Part shown: positions 33,219 to 42,417 of the stretch, one piece after another
Layout of the letters: each line of letters starts with the position of its first letter
Position numbering within the stretch: the first letter of the stretch is position 1
NCBI RefSeq assembly: GCF_030209835.1
Contig: NZ_JARVRF010000040.1
Location: 1-46,601, forward strand
Reading direction: 5' to 3'
DNA length: 46,601 nucleotides
DNA from: Arthrobacter sp. efr-133-R2A-120
Lineage (GTDB): Bacteria > Actinomycetota > Actinomycetes > Actinomycetales > Micrococcaceae
Position numbers and translations under genes: made by a program
The notes under the pieces: generated by a model
Seen by the model: only the letters and a program-made list of their open reading frames with translations
Told to the model about the DNA's origin: nothing
Databases searched by the model: none

Positions 33219-34019
33219 TTAGAGCAGCTTCTGGGCGGCCAGGAACTCAACCAGCTTGATGCCGGCGTCGCCTTCGTCGGTGATGATGGTACCGGCAGTG
33301 CGCGGCGGCCGCGCCTCCGCGGTCTCGACAGCCGTCAGCGAACCCGCGGCGCCCACTTGCGCGGCATCGACGCCGATGTCGGCCAGTGTAAGTGCCGTGA
33401 TTTTCTTCTTCTTCGCTGCAAGGATGCCCTTGAAGTTGGGGTATCGCGGTTCGTTGATCTGGTCCGTCACGGATACCAGCGCGGGCAAGGTTGCTTCGAC
33501 GGTGTCCGCGTGGGCGTCGCCGTCACGGCGCGCGACGACGTGTTCGCCATTGACCTCCAGGGAGGAAGCAAAAGTGACTTGCGGAAGTCCGAGCCGCTCG
33601 GCGAGTTGCGCCGGAACCAAGGACGTTTCGCCGTCGGTCGAGGCCATTCCCGTCAGGACGAGGTCCACTGGCGAATCGGCGCCGAGGTACCGGATTGCCG
33701 CGGCGAGAGCCAGCGAGGTCGCGGCGGCGTCGGAACCGGCCAAGGCGTCGTCGCTCAAATGCGCTCCCGAGGAGGCACCGATCTGCAAGGACTTCTTGAC
33801 GGCGTTCACGGCACCGGCGGGACCCATGCTCAAGGCGATGACCTCGTTGCCGGCCTTCGCACCGCCGCGGGCCTCGCTGAGCTGCAGCGCTGCTTCAAGC
33901 GCATACTCGTCCAGTTCGGACAGGATGCTCTCGTCGCGGTCCGTGGTGTTGCCTGGGCCGGTGAGGTGTCGGTCGAACTGCGCGTCCGGGACGTGCTTGA
34001 CCAGAACAACAATCTTCAA
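33219..34019 (-). CDS. etfB: Electron transfer flavoprotein beta subunit (copy 1)
   Basis: This 266-residue EtfB starts LKIVVLVKHVPDAQFDRHL at TTG 34019, preceded by GGGAG with normal spacing; the longer frame to 34088 is not conserved. Conserved segments are NEVIALSMGP, GMASTDGETSLVPAQLAERLGLP and RYPNFKGILAAKKKKI, the last typical of the AMP-binding and partner-recognition region. It pairs with the copy-1 EtfA. A TATGCT hexamer at 34125-34120 may be its -10, with a poor -35. Confidence 0.93.
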   Translation of the reverse strand: MKIVVLVKHVPDAQFDRHLTGPGNTTDRDESILSELDEYALEAALQLSEARGGAKAGNEVIALSMGPAGAVNAVKKSLQIGASSGAHLSDDALAGSDAAATSLALAAAIRYLGADSPVDLVLTGMASTDGETSLVPAQLAERLGLPQVTFASSLEVNGEHVVARRDGDAHADTVEATLPALVSVTDQINEPRYPNFKGILAAKKKKITALTLADIGVDAAQVGAAGSLTAVETAEARPPRTAGTIITDEGDAGIKLVEFLAAQKLL

Positions 34020-34202
34020 TGTATCTCCCACTGTGTTCGAGGCAGCCTTCCATACTCGGGGATGGCCAGCAACTAGGCGCATGGCCAAGAGTGCCCGGCG
34101 TACGGGCTCGTCCTAGCTAAGCATATTGCGGGACATGTCGGACAACGGCGCCGCGTTAACTCCTGTTGCGTAGATCGCCTGCGCATACAGCAGCAAGGAC
34201 AT

Positions 34203-34244
34203 ACGACGGCGGCGGGCCGCACCCTTGGTGCCGCCCGCCGTCGT
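34203..34244 (-). terminator. Terminator hairpin downstream of the HtrA-type gene
   Basis: ACGACGGCGG (34203-34212) pairs perfectly with CCGCCGTCGT (34235-34244), with further imperfect pairing inside. It lies 64 bp past the protease stop, between it and the etfB promoter region. The rest of 34020-34307 shows no gene. Confidence 0.72.
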
Positions 34245-34307
34245 CGACTGCTAACTGCTTGCTCGGCTGGAATCCGCCGCTACTGCATGGCTATTACAGG
34301 GCAGCTG

Positions 34308-35885
34308 TTACGGAGCAGCGTCCAAGGTCACGTCGAGCTCCTGCGACTGGCCGCTACGCTGAACGGTCACCTTGACCGTTGCGCCTGCCGGCTGCTCCCG
34401 GACAGCCGCAGTGAGCTGTTCTGGATCGGTGATGTCTATACCGGCGAACTTGGTCACGACGTCGCCCACCTTGAGCCCGGCCTTCTCAGCTGCAGAGCCC
34501 TTGGTAACAGCCGCGACCTGGGCGCCGACCGAGAACCCGGAGCTGCTGCCTGTTGCCGACTTAGGCTGAACACTGACGCCGAACTGCCCGTGGGTGGCCT
34601 TGCCGTTCTTGATGAGTTCCTGCGCAATACGCTTCGCGTTGTTGATCGGGATGCTGAAGCCCACACCAATGTTGCCGCTGGACGAAGACGAGGAACTGCT
34701 GCTGCCGGCAGAAGCGATTGCCACGTTGACGCCGATGATCTCGCCCTTGGTGTTGACGAGCGCTCCACCGGAGTTGCCCGGGTTGATCGGCGCGTCGGTC
34801 TGGATCACGTTGAGCGAAACGGTGCCCTGGCCCGCACTGCTCTGGCTCTGGCCACCGCCTGGAGGGGCGAATTGGAATCCGCCCTGGCCGCCGTTTTGCG
34901 AATTGTCCGAGCCGCCGTTGGGAACAGCCGAGGACGCCACGCTGATGGTGCGGTTGAGAGTGGACACGATACCGTCGGTGACCGTGCCGGGCAGGCCAAG
35001 CGGAGCGCCGATCGCGATCGCATTGTCCCCGACGTTGATCTTGCTGGAATCACCCAGGGTAGCCGGCACGAGGCCGGAAGCGTTGTCCACCTTGATAATG
35101 GCGAGATCCGACAGCGGGTCCGTACCCACTACCGTCGCCTTCAGGACGCGTCCATCGCTCAGCCGCACTTCAATCGCAGCGTTTGCGCTGGCACCGTCAA
35201 GGGTCACCACGTGGGTGTTGGTCAGGATGTGGCCCTGGTCGTCGAGGATGATGCCCGAACCGGTGCCGCCCTGGCTTCCGCTTGAGGCCATGATGGTCAC
35301 GACGCTCGGCGTAGCCTTGGCCGCGGCTGCGGTGATCGCGTTGACATTGTCCGTGTTGTTGACAATCACGGTTCCCGTCTGGCCGCTGCTGGCCGCCGCC
35401 GGAGCCCGGTTGCTGAGCAATTGATCGCTGGCGGCCACCACGCCTCCGCCCACGAGACCGGCTGCCAGGATGCAGGCCACCAAGGTCCCGACGCCGAAGA
35501 CCGGCTTGCGCTTCGGGCCGCCCGGGTGAGCCGGGAACTGCTGCGTGGGATAGTGCTGCGCCGGGTTCGGTCCCCCGTAGAAAGGCTGGTGCTGCGGGTA
35601 AGGGTGCTGCTGTCCCGCGCCGTGTTGGGGCGCGCCGTGCTGAGCATGGATCTGCTCGGTAGCGTTTTCGGCCGGGCCCTGGGCCCAGGGGGCGGGGGCT
35701 ACCGGGGTCGGTGCAGTGTATTCGGGCTTCGCCGTGAAATCCTGACCCGGCTGGTATGCCGGCAGCGGGGCCGTAGGCTGGGAATTGGCTTGCTTGTCCG
35801 CCTCCGCCTTGCCGGTGCCCTCAGGACCATGGTTTTCGGGGCCATTGTTCTCAGGCGCGGCGCCCTGTGCTGGGTTCTCCGTCAT
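34308..35885 (-). CDS. HtrA/DegP-type membrane-anchored serine protease with PDZ domain
   Basis: This 525-residue protein has a long Pro/Gln/His-rich cytosolic N-terminus (1-125), one TM anchor (about 129-152), a trypsin-like domain with the triad His225 (TNTHVV), Asp260 (PLSDLA) and Ser372 (NPGNSGG), and a PDZ domain (about 425-520; AEKAGLKVGDVVTKFAG). It should degrade or refold damaged envelope proteins. Two low-complexity insertions, a Gly/Ser/Gln loop at about 320-355 and a run of nine Ser at about 395-403, are extra to the family core. The ATG is at 35885. It is divergent from the TPM/PspA operon, another envelope-stress set. Confidence 0.93.
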   Translation of the reverse strand: MTENPAQGAAPENNGPENHGPEGTGKAEADKQANSQPTAPLPAYQPGQDFTAKPEYTAPTPVAPAPWAQGPAENATEQIHAQHGAPQHGAGQQHPYPQHQPFYGGPNPAQHYPTQQFPAHPGGPKRKPVFGVGTLVACILAAGLVGGGVVAASDQLLSNRAPAAASSGQTGTVIVNNTDNVNAITAAAAKATPSVVTIMASSGSQGGTGSGIILDDQGHILTNTHVVTLDGASANAAIEVRLSDGRVLKATVVGTDPLSDLAIIKVDNASGLVPATLGDSSKINVGDNAIAIGAPLGLPGTVTDGIVSTLNRTISVASSAVPNGGSDNSQNGGQGGFQFAPPGGGQSQSSAGQGTVSLNVIQTDAPINPGNSGGALVNTKGEIIGVNVAIASAGSSSSSSSSSGNIGVGFSIPINNAKRIAQELIKNGKATHGQFGVSVQPKSATGSSSGFSVGAQVAAVTKGSAAEKAGLKVGDVVTKFAGIDITDPEQLTAAVREQPAGATVKVTVQRSGQSQELDVTLDAAP

Positions 35886-36216
35886 GGGACTTCCTTTCTT
35901 CCTCGTCCCCTTAACTATCGTCGCTCTTGCTGGATCAAGAGTCGACGTTCGCTGGGAGCTTGCTGAACGCCGTCATCGGATTGGCCCTGTGCCGTCGAAT
36001 GGCGCCGACTAGCCCCTCAACGCTGGAGAAGGGCAGATCTCTCCCCGTTTCGCTGGCGGCATATTTACCGCTGTGGACGCTTCAAAAGGTGCACCATAGT
36101 ATCAAGTGGAATTGCCACAGCGACCTGCCGCTTGACAACCATGCGTGGGGGCGCTGATGCATTCTGTTTCGATTGCTCCGGCCCGGACCAGTCGCAGACG
36201 TGCTGAAGGGTTGCAC
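35886..36216. other. Divergent intergenic region between protease and TPM genes
   Basis: This 331-bp stretch has no gene. It holds CTCTTG-N6-CAAGAG (35924-35941), a perfect inverted repeat 39-56 bp upstream of the protease ATG and a candidate operator. It also holds TGGACG (36074-36079), a 17-bp spacer and TAGTAT (36097-36102), a fair promoter toward the TPM gene. A TTGACA at 36132 has no good -10. Confidence 0.5.
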
Positions 36217-38286
36217 ATGCGGTCAATGTTGAAACGTGTACTCGCCGTCATCGGCCTGGCCGGATTGCTGGTCTTCCCGGCCACCGCAGCCTGGGCCGCA
36301 GACCCGGTGACCATTCCGTCCGGCCAGAACATCGTGGACAACGCGAACGTCCTGGGCAACCGCAAGGGCGAGGTCCAGGATGCAATCCAGAAGCTCCTGA
36401 AGGACCACAAATACAACTTGTATGTGGTCACGGTGGATTCCTTCGACAACCCCTCATCGCCCGCAGCCTGGGCCACGGCAGTGGCCAACAAGAAGGGTAT
36501 GGGCAAGGCTGACGTCATTCTGGCCATCTCCACGGCCGGTCAGTACTATTTCGCACCCAATTCGGCCAGTGCGATCTATTCCAAGCGGTCAACCATTTCG
36601 TCCAATGCCATCGCGGCCAACCTGGGCGCAGGCAAGCGTGACTTTGCCCAGGCGGCCATCGACACCGCGGCCGCCGTCGGCGACGCCGCCAGCGGAGGCA
36701 GCGGCACGGTTCCGAGCGGCAACTCGGGTGCAGTCGTTTTGATCGGCGCCGGCGTTGTCGCGGCCGGCGGTGTGGGCACGTACCTGTACTTCCGCAACCG
36801 ACGCAAGAAGAGCCAGGCATCCAGCGTCAGCTACGGCCCGCAAGGGGAACAGCTCGATCCTCTCGCGTCCTTGAGCATCCCGGACTTGCGGCGCAAAGCC
36901 GGCTCCCTGCTCATCGAAGCGGACGACACCATCAAGTCCAGCGAGCAGGAACTCGGCTTCGCCCAGGCGCAATACGGCGATGCCGCCGTCGGGAACTTCA
37001 CCAAGGCCTTGCTGGAAGCAAAGAACCACATGACCGAGTCCTTCAAGCTGCAGCAACAGCTCGATGACCACATCCCGGACACCGAAGAGCAGCAGCGCAG
37101 TTGGCTTGGCGAAATCATCCGGCGCTCGGACGCGGCCCTTGAGTCGCTCCGGGAGCAGAAAGCAGATTTCGACTCCCTGCGCGAGCTCGAGAAGAACGCG
37201 CCGCAGGCTTTGGCCACTGTTGCCGCCGGCGCCAACGAAGCCGAGGCAAAGATCAGCAGCGCGGAGCAATCGCTCAACGGCCTGCGCGAGAAGTACGCAG
37301 ACAGCGCACTTGGCCACGTGAGCGACAACATCACCCAGGCCAAGGACCGGCTTGCCTTCGTTCAAAACGCAACAACGACGGCGCAGGAAAAGCTCGCCGC
37401 AGGTGAGAGGAGCCTCGCCGCTGTGGCCGTCCGCGCCGCAGAAGAAGGTCTGCACCAGACCAACGTGCTGATCGACGCGATCTCCAAGGTGGCGGGCAAC
37501 CTCGCCGAAGCCCGGAATTCGCTGGAGGGCGCCGTGGTGGAGACTAGCCAAGACCTGGCCCAGGCCAAGGCGATGATCCAGTCCGGCGAACACCCGGAGC
37601 TGGCTGGCCCTGTAGCCGGCGTCGAAGCCGCTCTGGCGCAAGTCAAGATTGAAATCCAGGGCGGGAAGATCGATCCCATTGCCACCCTGGACCGGGTAGA
37701 GAAGGCACACCAAGCCTTGGACCAGTCCCTCTCGGGAATCCGTGACCAGCAGGAACAGGCAAGGCGCGCGCAAGCCGCGCTCCAGCAGACCATTATGGCT
37801 GCCCAGTCCCAGATCAGCGCTACATCGGACTACATCGCGGCGCGACGCGGCGGCGTTGGGCCCGAGGCCCGTACCCGTTTGGCCGAAGCGCAACGGAATC
37901 TCGACTACGCCCTGTCCATTTCCCGCAATGACCCAGTCACCGCACTGACGTACGCCCAGCAGGCCCAGTCCCTCGCTGCACAAGCCGCGCAACTGGCCCA
38001 GTCCGACGTCGATCAGTTCGGCGGCTTCGCCAACCAAGGCTACGGCCGCGGCGGCATGTTCGGTGGTGGAGGCAGTGGTGGCGGCCTCGGCGGAGCGATC
38101 CTCGGCGGCATCCTCATCAACTCCATCCTCCATGGCGGCGGAGGCGGCTGGGGCGGCGGAAACAACGACGGCGGAGGCGGAGGCTTCTTCGGCGGCGACG
38201 GCGGTGGGGGCGGAGGCTTCTTCGGCGGCGACGGCGGAGGTGGGGGTGGAGGCGACTTCGGCGGCGGCGACTCCGGTAGTTTCTAG
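36217..38286 (+). CDS. TPM domain-containing protein with coiled coil and Gly-rich tail
   Basis: This 689-residue protein has a signal peptide (MRSMLKRVLAVIGLAGLLVF, cleavage near AWA-AD at about 27), a TPM (TLP18.3/Psb32/MOLO-1) domain at about 35-150, a TM helix at about 170-192 followed by RNRRKK (stop transfer), a long Ala/Glu/Gln-rich coiled coil (about 215-590), and a C-terminal tail of GGGGFFGGDGG repeats. The TPM domain lies outside the membrane and the coiled coil inside. The start ATG 36217 follows GAAGGG; the frame opens at 36145. It lies 100 bp upstream of pspA, so the long cytosolic coiled coil may touch PspA (inference). Confidence 0.88.
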   Translation: MRSMLKRVLAVIGLAGLLVFPATAAWAADPVTIPSGQNIVDNANVLGNRKGEVQDAIQKLLKDHKYNLYVVTVDSFDNPSSPAAWATAVANKKGMGKADVILAISTAGQYYFAPNSASAIYSKRSTISSNAIAANLGAGKRDFAQAAIDTAAAVGDAASGGSGTVPSGNSGAVVLIGAGVVAAGGVGTYLYFRNRRKKSQASSVSYGPQGEQLDPLASLSIPDLRRKAGSLLIEADDTIKSSEQELGFAQAQYGDAAVGNFTKALLEAKNHMTESFKLQQQLDDHIPDTEEQQRSWLGEIIRRSDAALESLREQKADFDSLRELEKNAPQALATVAAGANEAEAKISSAEQSLNGLREKYADSALGHVSDNITQAKDRLAFVQNATTTAQEKLAAGERSLAAVAVRAAEEGLHQTNVLIDAISKVAGNLAEARNSLEGAVVETSQDLAQAKAMIQSGEHPELAGPVAGVEAALAQVKIEIQGGKIDPIATLDRVEKAHQALDQSLSGIRDQQEQARRAQAALQQTIMAAQSQISATSDYIAARRGGVGPEARTRLAEAQRNLDYALSISRNDPVTALTYAQQAQSLAAQAAQLAQSDVDQFGGFANQGYGRGGMFGGGGSGGGLGGAILGGILINSILHGGGGGWGGGNNDGGGGGFFGGDGGGGGGFFGGDGGGGGGGDFGGGDSGSF
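38055..38283 (+). repeat. Glycine-rich coding repeats at the TPM gene 3' end
   Basis: GGC/GGA/GGT codons dominate, with two near-identical copies of a 45-bp block encoding GGGGFFGGDGG (about 38176-38265). Such tails occur in other bacterial TPM proteins. Confidence 0.7.
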
Positions 38287-38386
38287 CTCCCAAAGACTAG
38301 GTGGAGGCCTGTTCCCCACGTAGAGCGGTACAAGAACTGATCACTGGATTCAGTGGGCACCACTGAGCAGGACGAAAGGCAACACC

Positions 38387-39175
38387 ATGGTTAAGCAGTC
38401 CATTTTCGGGCGGATCGCACAGCTCGCCAAGGCGAACATCAATGCCTTGCTCGACCAGGCTGAGGACCCGCAGAAGATGCTGGACCAGATGGTCCGCGAC
38501 TACTCGAACAACATCGCCGAGGCCGAGTCCGCCGTGGCGCAGACCATCGGCAACCTCCGCATGCTGCAGGCTGACTACAACGAGGACATCAAGAACGCCC
38601 AGGACTGGGGCAACAAGGCCCTCGCAGCCTCCCGCAAGGCGGACGAGTACCGTGCAGCCGGCAACGCGGCCGACGCCGTGAAGTTCGACAACCTTGCCAA
38701 GGTAGCCATCCAGCGCCAGATGTCGGCCGAGAACGAGGCCAAGGCAGCGGAGCCCAACATCGCGTCCCAGTCGGAGGTCGTGGACAAGCTCAAGAGCGGC
38801 CTTGACCAGATGAAGGGCAAGCTCAACGAGCTCACGAGCAAGCGCAACGAGCTGGTTGCCCGCTCCAAGACGGTTGCTGCCCAGACCCAGGTGCACGACG
38901 CCCTCAAGAGCATCGACATCATGGACCCCACCAGCGAGGTGGGCCGCTTCGAAGAGAAGATCCGCCGCGAAGAGGCCAAGGTCCTCGGGCAGCAGGAGCT
39001 GGCAGCCTCCAGCCTGGACGCACAGTTCAACCAGCTTGAGGACCTCGGAGAGCAGACGGAAATCGAGGCCCGCCTTGCGGCCTTGAAGTCCGGCGGATCG
39101 AAGGCTGCTATCGGCGCCGGCGCCACTGCGCAGGAAGATGACACAGTGGACGAAGCCGACTTCGACAAGCTCTAG
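38387..39175 (+). CDS. pspA: PspA/IM30 family protein
   Basis: This 262-residue protein begins MVKQSIFGRIAQLAKANINALLDQAEDPQKMLDQMVRDY, the amphipathic helix and first helical hairpin of PspA/IM30. A long coiled coil follows (60-200) and a short acidic C-terminus ends DEADFDKL. PspA proteins line the inner face of the membrane, forming ESCRT-III-like assemblies that protect it during stress. The ATG at 38387 follows GAAAGG. It is the second gene after the TPM-domain gene and ends at a strong terminator. Confidence 0.95.
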   Translation: MVKQSIFGRIAQLAKANINALLDQAEDPQKMLDQMVRDYSNNIAEAESAVAQTIGNLRMLQADYNEDIKNAQDWGNKALAASRKADEYRAAGNAADAVKFDNLAKVAIQRQMSAENEAKAAEPNIASQSEVVDKLKSGLDQMKGKLNELTSKRNELVARSKTVAAQTQVHDALKSIDIMDPTSEVGRFEEKIRREEAKVLGQQELAASSLDAQFNQLEDLGEQTEIEARLAALKSGGSKAAIGAGATAQEDDTVDEADFDKL

Positions 39176-39184
39176 TCCCGCCAA

Positions 39185-39228
39185 ACGAATGGCCGGGCCT
39201 TCACTTCACGTGAGGCCCGGCCATTCGT
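39185..39228. terminator. Bidirectional terminator hairpin
   Basis: A perfect 16-bp stem (ACGAATGGCCGGGCCT, 39185-39200, with 39213-39228) and 12-nt loop separates the convergent pspA and acyl-CoA dehydrogenase genes, 9 bp after the pspA stop. Confidence 0.9.
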
Positions 39229-39231
39229 GCT

Positions 39232-40368
39232 TTAAGCTCCTACGGCGAGCCGTCCAACAATGAGCCGCATGATTTCGTTGCTACCCTCCAGGATCTGGTG
39301 GACTCGCAGGTCCCTAGCAATCTTCTCGAGGCCGTATTCCGACAAGTAGCCGTAGCCGCCATGCAGCTGGATGGCCTTGTTTGCCACGTTGAAACCGGCG
39401 TCTGTAGCTACGCGCTTCGCCATTGCGCACAACCTCACGGTGTCCGGGGCTCCACGATCCAAGGCGTCCGCGGCCCGGAGGACCAAGGTCCTGGCGGTTT
39501 CGAGTTCCGTATCCATGTCGGCGATGTCAAACAGCAGGGACTGCTGGTTGATAAGCGGGCCACCAAAAGCCGAGCGTGACTTGAGGTAGGCGATGGACTT
39601 CTCGAGGGCCGCCTGGCCACCTCCCAGCGAACAAGCGCCCATGTTGACCCGGCCTCCGTTGAGGCCCTTCATGGCGATGCCGAATCCGCTGCCTTCCTCG
39701 CCAAGTCGGTTCGTCACAGGGACCCGTACGTTCTCGAAGATGACCTGCCGGGTGGGCTGGGCATTCCATCCCATTTTCTTTTCATTCGGGCCGAAGGACA
39801 GGCCTGCCGCGTCCGCAGGCACAACTATTGCGGTGATGCCTTGGCTGCCCGTGTCCGCGGTCCGTGCCATGACGACATAGACACTGGAAACTCCGGCGCC
39901 CGATATGAACTGTTTGGTGCCGTTAAGAACGTAACTGTCGCCGTCGAGCACTGCCTTGGTGCTCAGCGCGGCGGCGTCCGAGCCGGCTCCCGGCTCCGTG
40001 AGGCAATAGCTGCCCAGCGCTTCCATGGACGCGAGCTGCGGCACCCATTGGGCCCGCTGCTCATCGTTGCCGAAAGCGTCGATCATCCAGACCACCATGT
40101 TGTGGATCGAGATGTAGGCCGCGATGGTGGGATCTGCCTTGGACAGCTCCTCGAAGATCAGCGCCGCATCCGTGCGGGATAGCCCCGAGCCGCCGAATTC
40201 TTCCCGGACATAGATGCCTCCCATGCCAAGTGTCCCCGCTTCACGCAGGACATCCACAGGGAAATGCTTGGTCTCGTCCCATTCTGCGGCGTGCGGCGCA
40301 ATGGCCGTTGTGGCGAAGTCGCGAACCATCTCCACCACCGCTTGCTGGTCCTCTGTGAGCTCAAACAT
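39232..40368 (-). CDS. Acyl-CoA dehydrogenase, isobutyryl-CoA dehydrogenase-like
   Basis: This 378-residue flavoenzyme introduces an alpha-beta double bond in acyl-CoA and gives electrons to ETF. It has the N-terminal helical domain (MFELTEDQQAVVEMVRDFA), YCLTEPGAGSDAAAL (FAD and substrate contact), the middle domain, and a C-terminal helical domain with ANKAIQLHGGYGYLSEYGLEKIARDLRVHQILEGSNEIMR, where the Glu of ILEGSNEI is the likely catalytic base. The overall pattern resembles ACAD8-type branched-chain enzymes, so a role in valine degradation is plausible. The ATG at 40368 fits AAGGAG. It lies 41 bp after the cytochrome gene. Confidence 0.9.
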   Translation of the reverse strand: MFELTEDQQAVVEMVRDFATTAIAPHAAEWDETKHFPVDVLREAGTLGMGGIYVREEFGGSGLSRTDAALIFEELSKADPTIAAYISIHNMVVWMIDAFGNDEQRAQWVPQLASMEALGSYCLTEPGAGSDAAALSTKAVLDGDSYVLNGTKQFISGAGVSSVYVVMARTADTGSQGITAIVVPADAAGLSFGPNEKKMGWNAQPTRQVIFENVRVPVTNRLGEEGSGFGIAMKGLNGGRVNMGACSLGGGQAALEKSIAYLKSRSAFGGPLINQQSLLFDIADMDTELETARTLVLRAADALDRGAPDTVRLCAMAKRVATDAGFNVANKAIQLHGGYGYLSEYGLEKIARDLRVHQILEGSNEIMRLIVGRLAVGA

Positions 40369-40409
40369 TGGCACTCCTTTTCCCGGGTTGTCCGGCTATT
40401 GGTAGCGGT

Positions 40410-41342
40410 TTATTTGCTGACTTTGCCCATCAGCGAAGCGACGGGGCGAAGGAACAGCGGCCTCGCGAGGAACCACGCGCCCACAATCACCAAGAGGGAT
40501 ACGGCGAAAATGCCGAAACCAACCCAGTTGATATCGTCGCTGCTGCCGTACATGTGGTTCAGGTTGCGCAGCGCCCCTGTGGCGAGGACCAAGGTGACGT
40601 GCACGATGGTGAAGAGCACGAAGTACACCATCACTGGGAAATGCACTGCCCGGGCCAGTTCGATGGGATAGATCTTGTTCACCGTGCCGGCCTTCTTCGG
40701 CCACGCCGAAGACGTGCGCAGGCCAGTGATGATGGCAAGCGGGGCGGCGATGAATACCGTGACGAAGTAGGTCAGCAACTGCAGGGCGTTGTAGTTCACC
40801 CAGCCGTCCTCAGTGGGCCAGTTCAGGGAAGCGTACTGGAGGGCAGCGGAAATGGCGTTCGGGAAGACATCCCAGCTGGTGGGGATGATCCGCATCCATT
40901 GACCGGTGGCAAAGATCACGATGATGAAGACGATGCCGTTCAGCACCCACAGGGCATCCAGGGTCAGGTGGAACCACAGGTCCAGGCTGATCTTGGTCGG
41001 CGCATTCTTGGTCCGGATGAATCCTTTGTTGTTGCGGGTCCATTGGGCTGGCGGCCTCTTGGCTGTGCGGACCTGCCAACCGGATCGGACGATAAGCACC
41101 ATGAAGAAGACATTGAGGAAGTGCTGCCACCCGAGCCATGCCGGGAAACCTACAGGGGCACTCTCCGGGAGGCTGGATGCGCCCGGGAAGTCGTGCAAGA
41201 ACGACTGCACACCCGACAGGCCCGTCAACCATTTGGCCAACAAGACGATGAGCAAAAGTGCAAGCAGCACGCCTGGAACCACCCAGAGGGGTTGGGACCA
41301 TTTGCTCTTGGCTGCTGTCGACTTTTTGGCGGGGGTGGACAT
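40410..41342 (-). CDS. Cytochrome b/b6-type integral membrane protein
   Basis: This 310-residue protein has about six TM helices (20-37, 68-88, 123-145, 188-207, 232-254, 273-292). Helix histidines His73 (GWQHFLN), His125 (WFHLTLDALW), His234 (ARAVHFP) and His248 (TIVHVT) could ligate two b hemes, as in hydrogenase- or reductase-type cytochrome b subunits. There is no catalytic partner gene of that type next to it. Its neighbours are an acyl-CoA dehydrogenase and an ETF pair, so it might feed ETF electrons to the quinone pool (inference). ATG 41342 is preferred to GTG 41354 because GAGAGG abuts the GTG but is well spaced for the ATG. Confidence 0.8.
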   Translation of the reverse strand: MSTPAKKSTAAKSKWSQPLWVVPGVLLALLLIVLLAKWLTGLSGVQSFLHDFPGASSLPESAPVGFPAWLGWQHFLNVFFMVLIVRSGWQVRTAKRPPAQWTRNNKGFIRTKNAPTKISLDLWFHLTLDALWVLNGIVFIIVIFATGQWMRIIPTSWDVFPNAISAALQYASLNWPTEDGWVNYNALQLLTYFVTVFIAAPLAIITGLRTSSAWPKKAGTVNKIYPIELARAVHFPVMVYFVLFTIVHVTLVLATGALRNLNHMYGSSDDINWVGFGIFAVSLLVIVGAWFLARPLFLRPVASLMGKVSK

Positions 41343-41391
41343 CTTCTCGGACACCTCTCGGAAGAACTTTGCAATCAGGGACGCATCAAGC

Positions 41392-41427
41392 TAACAGGCT
41401 TTGGACCGAAGCGGCCAAAGCCTGTTA
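41392..41427 (-). terminator. Hairpin between etfA (copy 2) and the cytochrome gene
   Basis: TAACAGGCTTTGG (41392-41404) pairs perfectly with CCAAAGCCTGTTA (41415-41427) over a 10-nt loop. It starts 5 bp past the etfA stop. There is no clear T-tract. It likely ends or attenuates the etfB-etfA transcript before the cytochrome gene. Confidence 0.75.
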
Positions 41428-41432
41428 CGCCG

Positions 41433-42404
41433 TCAGTTGGAACGGGCTTTGACGGCCTCGATGAGTTTCGGAACCACCGTGAAAATATCGCCCACGATTC
41501 CGAAGTCGGCCACCTCGAAAATGGGCGCGTCCTCGTCTTTGTTAATGGCCACAATGGTCTTCGCGGTCTGCATGCCCGCGCGGTGCTGGATGGCTCCGGA
41601 AATTCCCAATGCGATGTACAGCTGCGGGGACACGCTCACACCGGTCTGGCCTACCTGGGCCGTCTGGGAAACGTACCCGGCGTCGACGGCGGCGCGTGAC
41701 GCACCGATCGCCGCCCCCAGCGTGTCGGCGAGCTGTTCAACCAGGACAAAGTTCTCGGACGAGCCCAAACCCCGCCCGCCCGAAACCACCGTGGCGGCAC
41801 TCCGTAGCTCAGGCCGGACGGAGACGGCGACGTCGTCGTTGAACCGGTCAATGACTGCGGCACCTTCTGTCCTGACTTCGAGGGACACAATGTCCACTCC
41901 TGCTGTGGCTGCGGGAGCCTGGCCTTCGATCGCCCCCTGCCGGATGGTCAGGATGGGCAGCCCGCCTTCCACCACGGACTCGACCGTGTAGGCCCCGCCA
42001 AATACCGAATGCTGGGCAACAACCGTTCCGTTGTCGCCACGAACCTGCACGACGTCGGCGAGCACGCTTCCGCCGACCCGCACGGCAAGCTTTGCAGCAG
42101 CTTCGCGGCCGTCCACCGAGTTCGCGGTCAGGACGGCAGCCGGCCCATAGGCGTCGACGGCCCCGCTCAGGGCGTCCACTGCGGGTGCCACCAAAACAGT
42201 GCCGGCGACAGCTGTCACCGCCGAGTAGATCCTTGCCGCGCCCAGCTCACCCAGGCGCGCGACGTCGTCGTCCGCCAGGGGTGCAGGCGACACGACGACG
42301 GCGACCGGCGAGCCCAGCGTGGCTGCGGCAGCCAGCAGCCCTCGGGCGGAAGCGGCAATCTCGCCGCGGTGGGAAACTTCAATGAGCGCCAAGACGTTTG
42401 ACAT
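41433..42404 (-). CDS. Electron transfer flavoprotein alpha subunit (copy 2)
   Basis: This 323-residue EtfA has the FAD domain SGGRGLGSSENFVLVEQLADTLGAAIGASR and VGQTGVSVSPQLYIALGISGAIQHRAGMQT, keeping the usual His (His274). It is clearly divergent from copy 1 (32252-33205) through the N-terminal half. The ATG at 42404 follows GAGGGAGG; the frame to 42530 is a shadow of etfB. With copy-2 EtfB it forms the second ETF of this window, next to an acyl-CoA dehydrogenase that could be its donor. Confidence 0.93.
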   Translation of the reverse strand: MSNVLALIEVSHRGEIAASARGLLAAAATLGSPVAVVVSPAPLADDDVARLGELGAARIYSAVTAVAGTVLVAPAVDALSGAVDAYGPAAVLTANSVDGREAAAKLAVRVGGSVLADVVQVRGDNGTVVAQHSVFGGAYTVESVVEGGLPILTIRQGAIEGQAPAATAGVDIVSLEVRTEGAAVIDRFNDDVAVSVRPELRSAATVVSGGRGLGSSENFVLVEQLADTLGAAIGASRAAVDAGYVSQTAQVGQTGVSVSPQLYIALGISGAIQHRAGMQTAKTIVAINKDEDAPIFEVADFGIVGDIFTVVPKLIEAVKARSN

Positions 42405-42417
42405 TTCTTTTCCTCCC

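Noticed and set aside
34120..34125. Shared 10-mer CTAAGCATAT upstream of gntK and of etfB copy 1
   Set aside because: At gntK it belongs to a full promoter, but at etfB no good -35 is found, so a common element is not supported.
40368..41699. 443-codon plus-strand frame opposite the cytochrome gene
   Set aside because: Antisense shadow; the minus-strand frame encodes clear membrane helices with conserved His.
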